Shown one piece after another: positions 6,480-13,943 of a DNA stretch of 22,561 bases (positions within the stretch are counted from its first letter, which is position 1; each line of letters starts with the position of its first letter). Origin of the DNA: RYN-431 sp036388295 (GTDB lineage Bacteria; Planctomycetota; Phycisphaerae; Tepidisphaerales; Tepidisphaeraceae); assembly GCA_036388295.1 (NCBI GenBank), contig DASVSC010000007.1, positions 1 to 22,561 on the forward strand, given 5' to 3'. A model generated the notes under the pieces. The model was not told where the DNA came from, searched no databases, and saw only the letters and a program-made list of their open reading frames with translations. The position numbers were made by a program, and so were the translations under genes.

Positions 6480-7070
6480 TCACTCTTCGACGTGGTCGCT
6501 TGATGTCAATGCGACGTTGTTGTTGATCTGCCGCTTTAACATCTCTGCATGATTTTCGATTGCCTCGAATATGCCTCGGGCAATGTCAAAGAAGGCCAAT
6601 GCAGTCGAGCAGCAAATTGCGTATATGATGCTCGCCACCACGATCACGTACCAGCCGGATGTGAAAAAGATCAGGCACACGCAAAGCGCCAGCGCACCGA
6701 CAAGCAAGATCACGGACCACGCTACGGCCGCGTGGAGGTCCTGAAGCGCCTGAATCCGGGCGATCTCGTTCATCGCAAGGGGCGATTCGCCGACTGCGTA
6801 ACGTCGTTTGCTGTCAGACTGGCTAATAACGCTGTAAATCAGCGGCAGCAAACCAATGAGCACCGCGCCTAGGACTGACAGAACCGCGACGAGCAATGAG
6901 AGATCGGACTCTCTAGGCGGACCCACCTTAATGCCAAGGGTGGCGCCAATAGCGCAGGGCAGAACGCCGAGCAGGCCAACTCTCCACGGGCGTACTTGGC
7001 GGCCGCCTGTCTTGAGGTATGCCGAAAAATGGCAAAACAGAATGCCGCGTAAGCCGGTCGGGCGACTCAT
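6480..7070 (-). CDS. Four-helix membrane protein, second gene of cargo cassette
   Basis: 196-residue protein with four predicted membrane helices at about residues 31-48, 57-82, 113-136 and 139-163, a charged central loop (about 84-112) and a charged C-terminal tail (about 165-196). No family recognised. It starts 12 bases after the stop of the soluble-protein gene, so the two form an operon. The DNA is AT-richer than the phage genes: 6541-6600 has 27 G/C of 60. A small multi-helix membrane protein paired with a soluble partner, as cargo at the end of a phage-like element, recalls two-gene defence systems such as Kiwa (KwaA is also four-helix), but I see no sequence match. A membrane-acting effector is an inference. 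Confidence 0.65.
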   Translation of the reverse strand: MSRPTGLRGILFCHFSAYLKTGGRQVRPWRVGLLGVLPCAIGATLGIKVGPPRESDLSLLVAVLSVLGAVLIGLLPLIYSVISQSDSKRRYAVGESPLAMNEIARIQALQDLHAAVAWSVILLVGALALCVCLIFFTSGWYVIVVASIIYAICCSTALAFFDIARGIFEAIENHAEMLKRQINNNVALTSSDHVEE

Positions 7071-7082
7071 CGTGGACCCCGA

Positions 7083-8066
7083 TCAGAGGAGTTGTTGGAC
7101 ATCGAGCCAGACCTCATCCGCCGCAAGCTGCAGCGATGCCCAAGACGGAAGCCCGTCAGCCTGAGGGATCAACTGTGCAGTGTAGTCATAACGCAGGGGG
7201 CTGTCGTCCGGATTGAGCAAGCTAAAGCGCTGGGTCTGGTGGCCACGTTCTATGTCGACCAACAAATCATCGACCTCGGTAAGACCGGGAAGCTTGACGA
7301 TGTCAGTCACTTTTTCTTGTCGTTGGATACGCCGCAACAAATTCTGGAGAACCCGCGAGGGCCACCCGCCGCGGCGGTGCACCTTTACCTCGAGCTTGTC
7401 GCCTTCCTCGTCGAGCGGAGCGCTATCGACTGTGGCAGCCTCCATTTGCCGGCGGCTGGTGGGCGTCTTGCCGCTGTTCACCAGGACGATGTCTTGCATC
7501 TGGCCCGATTGAGCGAAACTCTGCAGAACGTTCGCGTCTACAAACTGTGTTAGTCGCACCGTTTTCCGCTCTGCCTGTTGAGCGAAAAACTTGTTCAAGT
7601 CATCCTCCAGATACCCTTTCATGCCGTCATTACCGAATGTCTGAAGAATCGCGATCGCGAAGTTCAGCCCGTCTCTGACGTGAAGCTGAAAGAACAGCGG
7701 GGTCAGAGCCCCCTGCGACCTTTCGATCTTGTAGACAGGAGCGGCCTCCGGATCCGCATCGTCAAAATCGTGAACTTCCTGTACGACTCCCGCCTCGCCC
7801 TTTAGCATCAAGCCGGTCACGCTGCGGGCCTCGTCGCTCCTGACGAGCCTCACAAGTTTCAAAGCCCGATCGTCGGCGTACTCGCCCGTGTCTGGGTCGC
7901 GGTTGCCGAGGCGGATTAGTTTATCTTTGCGGTTGCGCCCGTAGTTGAGCAGTTCGGAGTAACCATCGGTCGCCGTGTCCCTCTGAAAGGTCCACCAGTC
8001 CGAGGTGTGCCGCGTCTTCATCTGAAGTTGGTATACGCTAAATCCGATACGTCGCCGCTTCGCCAC
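7083..8066 (-). CDS. Soluble protein of unknown family, first gene of cargo cassette
   Basis: 327-residue soluble protein. The GTG at 8066 is chosen because AGGAG (8077-8073) lies six bases upstream; an in-frame ATG at 8156 would add 30 poor residues. Recognisable stretches are TSDWWTFQRDTATDGY, a mixed alpha/beta middle with LTPLFFQLHVRDGLNFAIAI and QTFGNDGMKGYLEDDL, then charged and strand-rich segments to the C-terminus. No nuclease, NTPase or HTH motif is evident. It leads a leftward operon with a four-helix membrane protein and is AT-richer than the surrounding phage genes (7261-7320 has 27 G/C of 60). Likely the sensor or partner of a cargo defence or exclusion system; that is inference, not homology. 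Confidence 0.65.
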   Translation of the reverse strand: MAKRRRIGFSVYQLQMKTRHTSDWWTFQRDTATDGYSELLNYGRNRKDKLIRLGNRDPDTGEYADDRALKLVRLVRSDEARSVTGLMLKGEAGVVQEVHDFDDADPEAAPVYKIERSQGALTPLFFQLHVRDGLNFAIAILQTFGNDGMKGYLEDDLNKFFAQQAERKTVRLTQFVDANVLQSFAQSGQMQDIVLVNSGKTPTSRRQMEAATVDSAPLDEEGDKLEVKVHRRGGWPSRVLQNLLRRIQRQEKVTDIVKLPGLTEVDDLLVDIERGHQTQRFSLLNPDDSPLRYDYTAQLIPQADGLPSWASLQLAADEVWLDVQQLL

Positions 8067-8177
8067 CAATCGCTCCTGTGACCCAACTAGGGGCTTCAAA
8101 AGACGCACCGAACATGCGAGTCGGCTTCCGTTCCAACAGCCCGCAGCGATCGCCACGGACTACCCCGCTGGCCGGTA

Positions 8178-8202
8178 GATACCGGTATCGCGGCCGAGTA
8201 TA
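8178..8202 (-). promoter_or_regulatory. Promoter -10 and overlapping 12-bp palindrome of the cargo cassette
   Basis: On the minus strand TATACT (8202-8197) is a good -10 hexamer. The perfect palindrome GATACCGGTATC (8178-8189) falls where transcription would begin, about 120 bases ahead of the GTG at 8066. I see no convincing -35. The pattern fits a repressor operator at the start site, so the cassette may be autoregulated or controlled by another element gene. Confidence 0.45.
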
Positions 8203-8329
8203 CCGAAGTTCCCTAAGAAACTCCGCACTCACCTGAAAAGGCTTGAGAAACGGCGGGGCGGTCGCTATCGTGCGGTAGATTCAGGACGAAAGTGAGATTG
8301 CACTTTTCGCCCGGTTTGCCCTGAAAATG

Positions 8330-8362
8330 CCGGTGTCCCCGGTTCGAGCCCGGGACTACCCA
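8330..8362 (+). other. tRNA 3'-end fragment, probable attachment site (element right end)
   Basis: CCCGG (8338-8342), loop TTCGAGC (8343-8349) and CCGGG (8350-8354) make a perfect tRNA T-arm. It is followed by a seven-base acceptor strand ACTACCC (8355-8361) and discriminator A (8362). No D-arm, anticodon arm or matching 5' acceptor strand (GGGTAGT) lies upstream. A bare tRNA 3' end is the classic remnant left at one end of an element integrated into a tRNA gene. The intact tRNA should then lie beyond the left edge of the window. This sets the element/chromosome boundary. Confidence 0.65.
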
Positions 8363-8374
8363 ATCATTCCCCAC

Positions 8375-8411
8375 CGGCCGACGCCTTCTTGTGCGTCGGC
8401 CGCGGCGTTTT
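8375..8411 (+). terminator. Hairpin after the tRNA 3' end
   Basis: CGGCCGACGC (8375-8384) pairs perfectly with GCGTCGGCCG (8393-8402) around an eight-base loop, with TTTT following at 8408-8411. It sits 13 bases after the tRNA fragment in the same orientation, as a terminator for the original tRNA gene would. The T-run is short and set back. Confidence 0.6.
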
Positions 8412-8493
8412 CCACTTGTCGATCGTTTTCACAGATGCGACGGCTGTTCTTTGCGGACGGCAAAAAGCGGCGCGCGAGGGTATCGTGTTCCCC

Positions 8494-9282
8494 ATGTTTG
8501 ACGAAAACGAAGAACAGCCGGCGGAGCGGGCGTTTGATCCGGTACAGCGGGCCATCGAGAAGACGAACGAATGCCGCAGCCATGCGGAACTGGCAGCGAT
8601 TTTTGAGGGCTGTACGAAGTTCGACGCGCGGCTGAAGCCGGGGCTGGACGCCGACGTCGCGCGCGAGGTGCAGCGCGGCATGGCCCGTCTGGACAAGGCG
8701 AGAACGGAGAACAACCCGATTTTGCCCGAAACATCACTGGCCGAGGCGGTCGGATTGCTAACACTGTCGGACACGCGCGAGTTGTCGACCAATGATTACC
8801 ACATCCACCGCCGGCCGGGGGAGACGATGATCGTTCGCTGGATCGGCGGCGACGAAGTCGAAACATTTTACACGCGCCTGCAGGCACATTTTGACGCCGC
8901 CCTCAACGGCTACCGGGCCGAGGAACGCCAGGCGCAGGAGTGGAAGCAGGACGCGGCGATGCTGAAGTACCTCGACACGCTGGACGCCGTGGACGTCCGA
9001 CTGGCGGACCGCTTCCTGCGCGACCCGATCCGCCAGCATGGCCTGGCCGTGTTGTCCACGCAGACTGCGGATGAAATGAACATTGCGTATCTCTGCGACT
9101 TCGTCATGAGTGTGCCCGCGGCCGACGTGGTCGGCGCGGCGTCAGCGCCGCCGGAAGAGCCTTCGGAACAGGATTTGGCTTGGTTTTTCAAGCTTTTTCT
9201 GCTCCGCGGCGTCAGCGACGGCGTGGAACGGATGTGCTTTTTCACGTTCCTGCAGAAGTCGGACGATTCGTTCGGCGACTGA
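8494..9282 (+). CDS. Hypothetical chromosomal protein
   Basis: 262-residue acidic, mostly helical protein with no family I recognise. Tryptophan- and aromatic-rich patches occur in the middle (MIVRWIGGDEVETFYTRL) and near the end (LAWFFKLFLLRGVSDGVE). ATG at 8494 is used; an in-frame GTG at 8485 with GAGGG four bases upstream is an alternative. There is no signal peptide or membrane helix. It is the first gene outside the integrated element, and its codon use matches the rest of the chromosome. Confidence 0.6.
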   Translation: MFDENEEQPAERAFDPVQRAIEKTNECRSHAELAAIFEGCTKFDARLKPGLDADVAREVQRGMARLDKARTENNPILPETSLAEAVGLLTLSDTRELSTNDYHIHRRPGETMIVRWIGGDEVETFYTRLQAHFDAALNGYRAEERQAQEWKQDAAMLKYLDTLDAVDVRLADRFLRDPIRQHGLAVLSTQTADEMNIAYLCDFVMSVPAADVVGAASAPPEEPSEQDLAWFFKLFLLRGVSDGVERMCFFTFLQKSDDSFGD

Positions 9283-9423
9283 CCTTGCCTTATGTCCGAT
9301 TCCACCTAGGTGTTTTTCCGGCATATTTCCGCCGACAGCGACGGCTCGCTACGGTATACAGGGGCTTCGGGAGGACCTGCGGATGACATCAACTTGTTCA
9401 GCAGCGGCCACGGCGGGGCGATC

Positions 9424-10494
9424 ATGACTGACGTGTTGCCCACCCTCGCCGCCGTTCCGACCGCCGAACCGCGCGTCGGCAGCGACCGCGAGAAGTTTGG
9501 CGCCGAGGAACTCGCCGTGGTGCTGTCGCACTTCGACACGGGGTTCATCGAGTCGTGTGTAGAATTCCCGCGCGGCAGCCGCAAGGCACCCAAGCTGGTG
9601 ATCGTCGCCGAGCACGGCAAGTACCTGATGAAACGCCGCGCCCGCGGCAAGGACGACGCGTTCAAGGTCGCCTTCTGCCATCAGATTCAGCTTTACCTGA
9701 TGGCCAAGCAATTCCCGCTGCCGCACCTGATCGGGACGAAGGGTGACAACAACTCGCTGTTCCAGTGGAAGAACGCGACGTACGAATTGTTCGAATACAT
9801 TCCCGGCCAGAATTATTCGCAATCACTCGAATCGACCGCCGATTCCGGGCGGATTCTGGCGCTATATCACAAGCTGCTGGAAGGTTTTGAATCGCATTAC
9901 CAGTCGCCGCAGGCCAGTTATCACTTGGCCCCGTCAGTGGAGAACGGCTTGCGGCAAATCCCCAAAACGCTCGCCAAAGCGGCGAACATGACGGAAGTCT
10001 GCGACTACCTGCTCAAAAGCTACAACCATGCCGCCAGCACCGTCGACCATCTGGGCCTCGACCACTGGCCCAAGCAGGTGATCCACGGCGACTGGCACCC
10101 GGGCAACATGCTTTACCGCGACAACCGCGTGGTGGCCGTCATTGATTATGACTCGGCCCGGCAGCTGCCGCGCGTGCTCGACATCGCCAACGGGGCCCTG
10201 CAGTTCAGCATCCTCGGCGGCGACGACGACGTGCGCAAATGGCCCGACAATGTCGACGAAGTCCGCTTCACCCGCTTCCTCAAAGGCTACGATGAAGTCG
10301 TGCTGCTCAGCGAGGCCGAACTGCACGCGATTCCGTGGCTGATGATCGAAGCCCTGATCGCCGAGGCGACTTTCCCCATCGCCGCCACCGGCCAGTTCGC
10401 CCGCATGGACGGGGCGGCGTTCCTGTCGATGGTCGTCCGCAAAGTCAGCTGGCTGCAGCAGAACTCGGAACGGCTGGTCAAACTCGCGTCCTGA
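9424..10494 (+). CDS. Aminoglycoside phosphotransferase / homoserine kinase-like protein
   Basis: 356-residue protein with the APH-type kinase fold. The catalytic loop HGDWHPGN (residues 221-228) supplies the catalytic Asp223 and metal ligand Asn228, and VIDYDSA (about 239-245) supplies the second metal-binding Asp. The N-terminal lobe has FEYIPGQNYS as hinge. Such proteins phosphorylate small hydroxyl substrates (homoserine, choline, sugars, aminoglycosides); the substrate cannot be told here. ATG at 9424 is chosen; the upstream in-frame extension lacks family sequence. It sits 141 bases after the previous gene and 26 bases before a secreted PDZ protein gene, with which it may be co-transcribed. 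A resistance role should not be assumed. Confidence 0.8.
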   Translation: MTDVLPTLAAVPTAEPRVGSDREKFGAEELAVVLSHFDTGFIESCVEFPRGSRKAPKLVIVAEHGKYLMKRRARGKDDAFKVAFCHQIQLYLMAKQFPLPHLIGTKGDNNSLFQWKNATYELFEYIPGQNYSQSLESTADSGRILALYHKLLEGFESHYQSPQASYHLAPSVENGLRQIPKTLAKAANMTEVCDYLLKSYNHAASTVDHLGLDHWPKQVIHGDWHPGNMLYRDNRVVAVIDYDSARQLPRVLDIANGALQFSILGGDDDVRKWPDNVDEVRFTRFLKGYDEVVLLSEAELHAIPWLMIEALIAEATFPIAATGQFARMDGAAFLSMVVRKVSWLQQNSERLVKLAS

Positions 10495-10520
10495 CGACGG
10501 ACGCATTCTGGAGGTCCGAC

Positions 10521-11264
10521 GTGGTGGCGTGGCGCGCATCGATGTTGTTGCTGTTGCTGGCGTCGTTCACGACGGCCGCCGAGCCCGCGACCCGACCGGT
10601 GGACCGCCGGCTGATCGACGACGCCCTGGCCCGCTTGGCCGACCCAGAACCGGCCGCCCGCGACAGCGGCCGGCTTTGGCTGATGGGCCTGCAACCCGCC
10701 GAACTGCCGCGGCTGGTCGAAGCGGCCGCCGCCCGGCCCCTGCGGCCGGCGCAGGGCGTCGCGCTGCGCGAGATCATCCTTTACGTGCTCACGCGCGACG
10801 CCCTCCGGCAGACCCCTACGCGCGACAACAAAACGTTCCTCGGCGTCCGCCTGCCGAGCGTCTTTGCCTACACGGCCGACGAATCAACCATTCCCGTCGG
10901 CATCCCGGTGCTCTACCGCCTGCCCGGTTTCGCCGGCCAGCGTTTTTTCGAAGAGGGCGACGTGATCCTCGGCTTTTCCCTCCGCGACCGCGTCGAATGG
11001 GTGCGCACCCGCGACGAGTTGATGAACGTCATCAACCAGTTCAAGCCCGGCGAAATCATTACCGCCGTCGTGCAACGCGCCGGTCGAACGTTCGACGTCC
11101 CCGTCACGCTCGACGCCAGGCCCACCCCCGGCGGCGCTGGCGAAGAGGAACAGTACGAACAGCATTACCTAATGCTCACGAACCTGATCCATCAGGCTCA
11201 GGCCGATGCCGAACGCGCTTACGCCGAACGATACGCCGCGGCTTTACGGGTCGACGCGGATTAA
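10521..11264 (+). CDS. Secreted PDZ-domain protein
   Basis: 247-residue protein with an N-terminal signal peptide (MLLLLLASFTTAAEPA, cleavage near residue 20), a helical segment (about 25-100) and a PDZ-like domain (about 107-200). The PDZ part has LGVRLPS, GDVILGFS, TRDELMNVINQFKPGE and a final strand pair ITAVVQRAGRTFDVPV. GGAGG (10510-10514) six bases before the GTG fixes the start. It lacks the trypsin-like protease part of DegP/HtrA, so it is a binding protein acting outside the cytoplasm rather than a protease. Its partner is unknown. It follows the kinase-like gene closely and converges on an aldo/keto reductase. Confidence 0.75.
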   Translation: MVAWRASMLLLLLASFTTAAEPATRPVDRRLIDDALARLADPEPAARDSGRLWLMGLQPAELPRLVEAAAARPLRPAQGVALREIILYVLTRDALRQTPTRDNKTFLGVRLPSVFAYTADESTIPVGIPVLYRLPGFAGQRFFEEGDVILGFSLRDRVEWVRTRDELMNVINQFKPGEIITAVVQRAGRTFDVPVTLDARPTPGGAGEEEQYEQHYLMLTNLIHQAQADAERAYAERYAAALRVDAD

Positions 11265-11312
11265 GTGCGGCTGGTAGCGCCGCCGCATGCTACACGCCAT
11301 AACAAGCCGGCC

Positions 11313-12239
11313 TTAGGTCTGACCGGTCCAGGTGCCTTGCGGATCGGCGCGCTTGAAGGCGTCGCGAATCTTTTGAACCACGTCCGCCGCCAGCGGACCT
11401 TGGTCGATCGCGTCGATGTTCTTCTGCGCGTTGGCCACTTTCGTGGTGCCGACGAGGGCACACGTAACGCCCGGCAGGCCCAGCGTGAACCGCAGCGCGA
11501 TGCCCGGCCACACTTCGGCCGGATCGCCGCTCAAACCAAGGTCGGCCGGCGTGAGATTCATCTGCTTCAGCCGGTCCGTGTAGACCGACGCGTATTTCTG
11601 GTACATGCCCTTTTGCTCGGCCAGGTCTTTCCAGGCCGCGTTGGCGATCGGGCGTTTGACGAGGACGCCGACGTTCTTTTCCACGGCGACCGGCAGCACC
11701 AGGTCGATGTTGAGCTGGTCGACAATGTTGATGGACGTCTCGACCACCGCCACGTCCGGCAGGCCAGCGGCATACGCAGCCGCCTCGTTGTCGCCGCTGT
11801 AGCCGGCGAAGCGGATCTTGCCCGCCTCCCGCGCCTCGGCCAGGGCCGCCAGGGCTTCGCCTTTCTTCAGCGTGTCGAGGTCGCACGAGTGCAGCAGCAT
11901 CACGTCGACGTGGTCGGTTTTCAGTTCTTTCAGCGCGTTATCGACGGCCGCCGTCACGACGGCGGCGCTCCAGTCGGGCGCATCGACGCCGCGGAACTTG
12001 CCGCCGACCTTGCTGACCAGGGTGAACTCGCCACGCCGTGCGGACAAATGCTGGCCGATGAAGGCCTGGCTGCCGGGGTAGCTGGTGGCGGTGTCGATGA
12101 GTGAAAGGCCTTGATCCAGCAGGCCATTCAGCATCGCGGCCGCCTCGGCGGCGTCGGCTTTGAGAAAGGCGGCCGGGGCCGCGCCGAAGCCGAGTTCCGA
12201 CACCTGAAATCCGGTCCGGCCGAGCGTGCGTTGATTCAT
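11313..12239 (-). CDS. Aldo/keto reductase
   Basis: 308-residue NAD(P)H-dependent oxidoreductase of the aldo/keto reductase superfamily. The catalytic tetrad is visible: Asp49 (LIDTATSYPG), Tyr54, Lys77 (LVSKVG) and His117 (VMLLHSCD). The C-terminal cofactor-binding stretch VGTTKVANAQKNID is also present. The length is normal for the family. It is a single leftward gene with a repeat-rich stretch upstream (12240-12454). The substrate cannot be predicted. Confidence 0.88.
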   Translation of the reverse strand: MNQRTLGRTGFQVSELGFGAAPAAFLKADAAEAAAMLNGLLDQGLSLIDTATSYPGSQAFIGQHLSARRGEFTLVSKVGGKFRGVDAPDWSAAVVTAAVDNALKELKTDHVDVMLLHSCDLDTLKKGEALAALAEAREAGKIRFAGYSGDNEAAAYAAGLPDVAVVETSINIVDQLNIDLVLPVAVEKNVGVLVKRPIANAAWKDLAEQKGMYQKYASVYTDRLKQMNLTPADLGLSGDPAEVWPGIALRFTLGLPGVTCALVGTTKVANAQKNIDAIDQGPLAADVVQKIRDAFKRADPQGTWTGQT

Positions 12240-12302
12240 GAACGCAGTATAGGCCGTCGGGAATGGGCCCTTGAGCCTTGGGCGCAGAACGTGAACGCTT
12301 GT

Positions 12303-12406
12303 GTAGGGTGGGCACCGCCCACCTCGCTACGACGGACACGCTAGCCGCGGCCGTGAAGGATCGGACACGCTTCGACCGACGAACTGGTGGGCAGTGCCCA
12401 CCCTAC
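12303..12406. repeat. MITE-like inverted repeat
   Basis: A 21-base arm at 12303-12323 beginning GTAGGGTGGGCA recurs inverted at 12386-12406 with one mismatch. Each arm is itself nearly palindromic (GGTGGGCA / TGCCCACC). Similarity continues weakly outward for about ten bases. The 62 bases between hold no gene. This is the form of a dispersed, non-autonomous repeat common in intergenic DNA of such genomes; family identity is from memory. Together with a GC hairpin near 12431-12448 it fills the 215-base gap. Confidence 0.6.
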
Positions 12407-12454
12407 GCAGAGCGTGAATCCCTTTGTCGCACCGGGCTTGAGCCCCGGGGCCAA

Positions 12455-13843
12455 TTACGCCGCTTCCAACAGCAGGCCCGTCTTGCCCGCCCAATGGACG
12501 CGGCGGTAGGCGGCGACGCTGACCGAACCGGCGGCCAGCAGCGGGTGCAGGGCGTCGGCGGCGGCGTCGACGTGGTCGATCAGCACGTGCAGCCGCGGGG
12601 CCGCGTGCGAGTCGACATTGAACTGCGGCAAGGCCATCGCGATCAGCGTGCGGTTCTCGTCCATCCAGCGGAACGCCGCGGCGATGGCACGCAAGTCCGA
12701 CAGGCCCGGCCGGGCGACGGCCAGCAGCGTCAGGCGGCGGTCACGGGCGACGGCGACGACGGCCTCGGGCATCATCGGCGGCCTCACGGGCGACTCGGCC
12801 CATTCGCTGCCGCCGAGCACGACGGCCCGCAATATGCCGGTCGGCGACGCGTCGGCGTCGGGCAGGTCGATGATCGTCTCCGCGCCGTCGGCGACGGCGG
12901 CCGAACGAGCGGGCGGCGGCGTCATCCGCATGAACGGCATGCTGTCGGCCGCCGCGGCCATAGGTGTAGACCGGACGACGGATTCGGCGATGGCGGCAGT
13001 CGGGACCGTCTCGGCTGCCGCGCCGTCGGCCAGGGCGGCCAGCACCGGCCAGTGCGAGTTCGAGGCGCATTCCGAAAAGGCTTCGTGCAGGCAAGACTCG
13101 GCCGCGTCAGGCCGCGGCCGGGCGGTGGGGCCGGTGGCTAAATCGACTTTCAGGAATTGCTGGCAAACGCCGGCCAGCTTCTGGCAGGTTTTCTCGACCT
13201 CTTCCGCGCTGGCGTCGCCGAGGACGCTAACGGAAAGCCGCGGCCGGCTGTCGCCGCAGACGCCCTTGAGCGTGCGGTAAGCGCTGACAACGCCGTCGTG
13301 GTCTGTGCCACTAAGCAGCGTCCAGGCGGCGACCTTGTTCAGCAGCGCCTTCGTTTCCGCCGCGCGATGATCCGGCAGCACCAGCAGCCATTGGCAGACG
13401 TCCTGATCGAGTTCGACCAGCACTTCCCGCAGGCGTTGCGCGTCGAAGGCTTCGGGCTCGATTTCGGTCGTTTCGCCTTCGCCGGCCGCATCAACGCGGC
13501 AGACGCGGACGTTGGCGTCGTCGGCATAGATGACGCCGACCGGCTCGCCGCCGCCGAGCGCCACGGCCAAGTCGACCACACGGGCCTGCATCTGCTGGCC
13601 GAGGTGGTGAGCGATCACCGCCCGCACCGGCTTGAAGACCGGCTCGGTCGATAGCGGACGCATCACGCTGGCGAACTCTTCGGGCGTCAGGTCGACGCTG
13701 TTGTCCCTCTCGGCAGCGCCGGCCGTGTGGCCGGGCGGCTGGCGCTGCGGACGCGCGTCGCTGCCGGTCTGCTTCTTGCGCACGTCGCTGAGAAACAGGT
13801 GAGAAATTTCGGACAGGCGGCGTGAGTTGGGCGTGTAGTCCAT
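12455..13843 (-). CDS. MinD/FlhG-like protein without a Walker motif
   Basis: 462-residue protein starting at the ATG at 13843 (MDYTPNSRRLSEISHLFL). The middle part resembles the second half of MinD/FlhG-type ATPases: WLLVLPDHRAAETKALL, then DHDGVVSAYRTLKGV, a short strand segment and CQKLAGVCQQFLKVDL. There is no P-loop. An Ala/Pro-rich linker (about 260-340) and another alpha/beta part (about 340-462) follow. It lies 100 bases downstream of the ParA-CBM48 gene on the same strand, so a degenerate partner of that ATPase is likely. A large inverted repeat reaches to within seven bases of its start codon. The MinD likeness is my reading and needs a profile search. Confidence 0.55.
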   Translation of the reverse strand: MDYTPNSRRLSEISHLFLSDVRKKQTGSDARPQRQPPGHTAGAAERDNSVDLTPEEFASVMRPLSTEPVFKPVRAVIAHHLGQQMQARVVDLAVALGGGEPVGVIYADDANVRVCRVDAAGEGETTEIEPEAFDAQRLREVLVELDQDVCQWLLVLPDHRAAETKALLNKVAAWTLLSGTDHDGVVSAYRTLKGVCGDSRPRLSVSVLGDASAEEVEKTCQKLAGVCQQFLKVDLATGPTARPRPDAAESCLHEAFSECASNSHWPVLAALADGAAAETVPTAAIAESVVRSTPMAAAADSMPFMRMTPPPARSAAVADGAETIIDLPDADASPTGILRAVVLGGSEWAESPVRPPMMPEAVVAVARDRRLTLLAVARPGLSDLRAIAAAFRWMDENRTLIAMALPQFNVDSHAAPRLHVLIDHVDAAADALHPLLAAGSVSVAAYRRVHWAGKTGLLLEAA

Positions 13844-13849
13844 GGGAAT

Positions 13850-13941
13850 ACCGGTTGATCTGTTGATGCGTTGATCAGTGGCGGCTTGCGATCGTTGAGT
13901 TGCCACTGATCAACTCATCAACCGATCAACAGATCAACGGT
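13850..13941. repeat. Large inverted repeat built of 8-bp GTTGATNN units
   Basis: The left arm (13850-13882) carries GTTGAT at 13854, 13862 and 13870 (8-base period). The right arm (13902-13941) carries the complement ATCAAC at 13909, 13917, 13925 and 13933 with the same period. Both arms end inside with GTTGATCAGTGGC or its complement around a 19-base loop. The structure fills almost the entire gap between the ParA-type gene stop and the next start codon. Confidence 0.75.
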
Positions 13942-13943
13942 CC

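Noticed and set aside
6480..8066. Direct assignment of the cassette as Kiwa (KwaA/KwaB)
   Set aside because: Only the architecture is similar; gene order is reversed (soluble gene first) and I see no DUF4868-like sequence.
8274..8362. Complete tRNA gene ending at 8362
   Set aside because: A GGTAG at 8274-8278 hints at a 5' acceptor strand, but no D-arm or anticodon arm folds between it and the T-arm; only the 3' end is tRNA-like.
8389..8493. N-terminal extension of the hypothetical gene to 8389
   Set aside because: It would overlap the hairpin after the tRNA end and adds Cys/Val residues unlike the acidic body of the protein.
9310..9423. N-terminal extension of the kinase-like gene to 9310
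   Set aside because: The added residues do not match the APH-type fold and the ATG at 9424 gives a normal length.
9424..10494. Antibiotic resistance gene
   Set aside because: The APH fold is shared by many metabolic kinases; nothing here indicates an aminoglycoside substrate.
13854..13938. CRISPR or DnaA-box cluster
   Set aside because: The 8-base GTTGATNN units have no spacers and do not match the DnaA box TTATNCACA.
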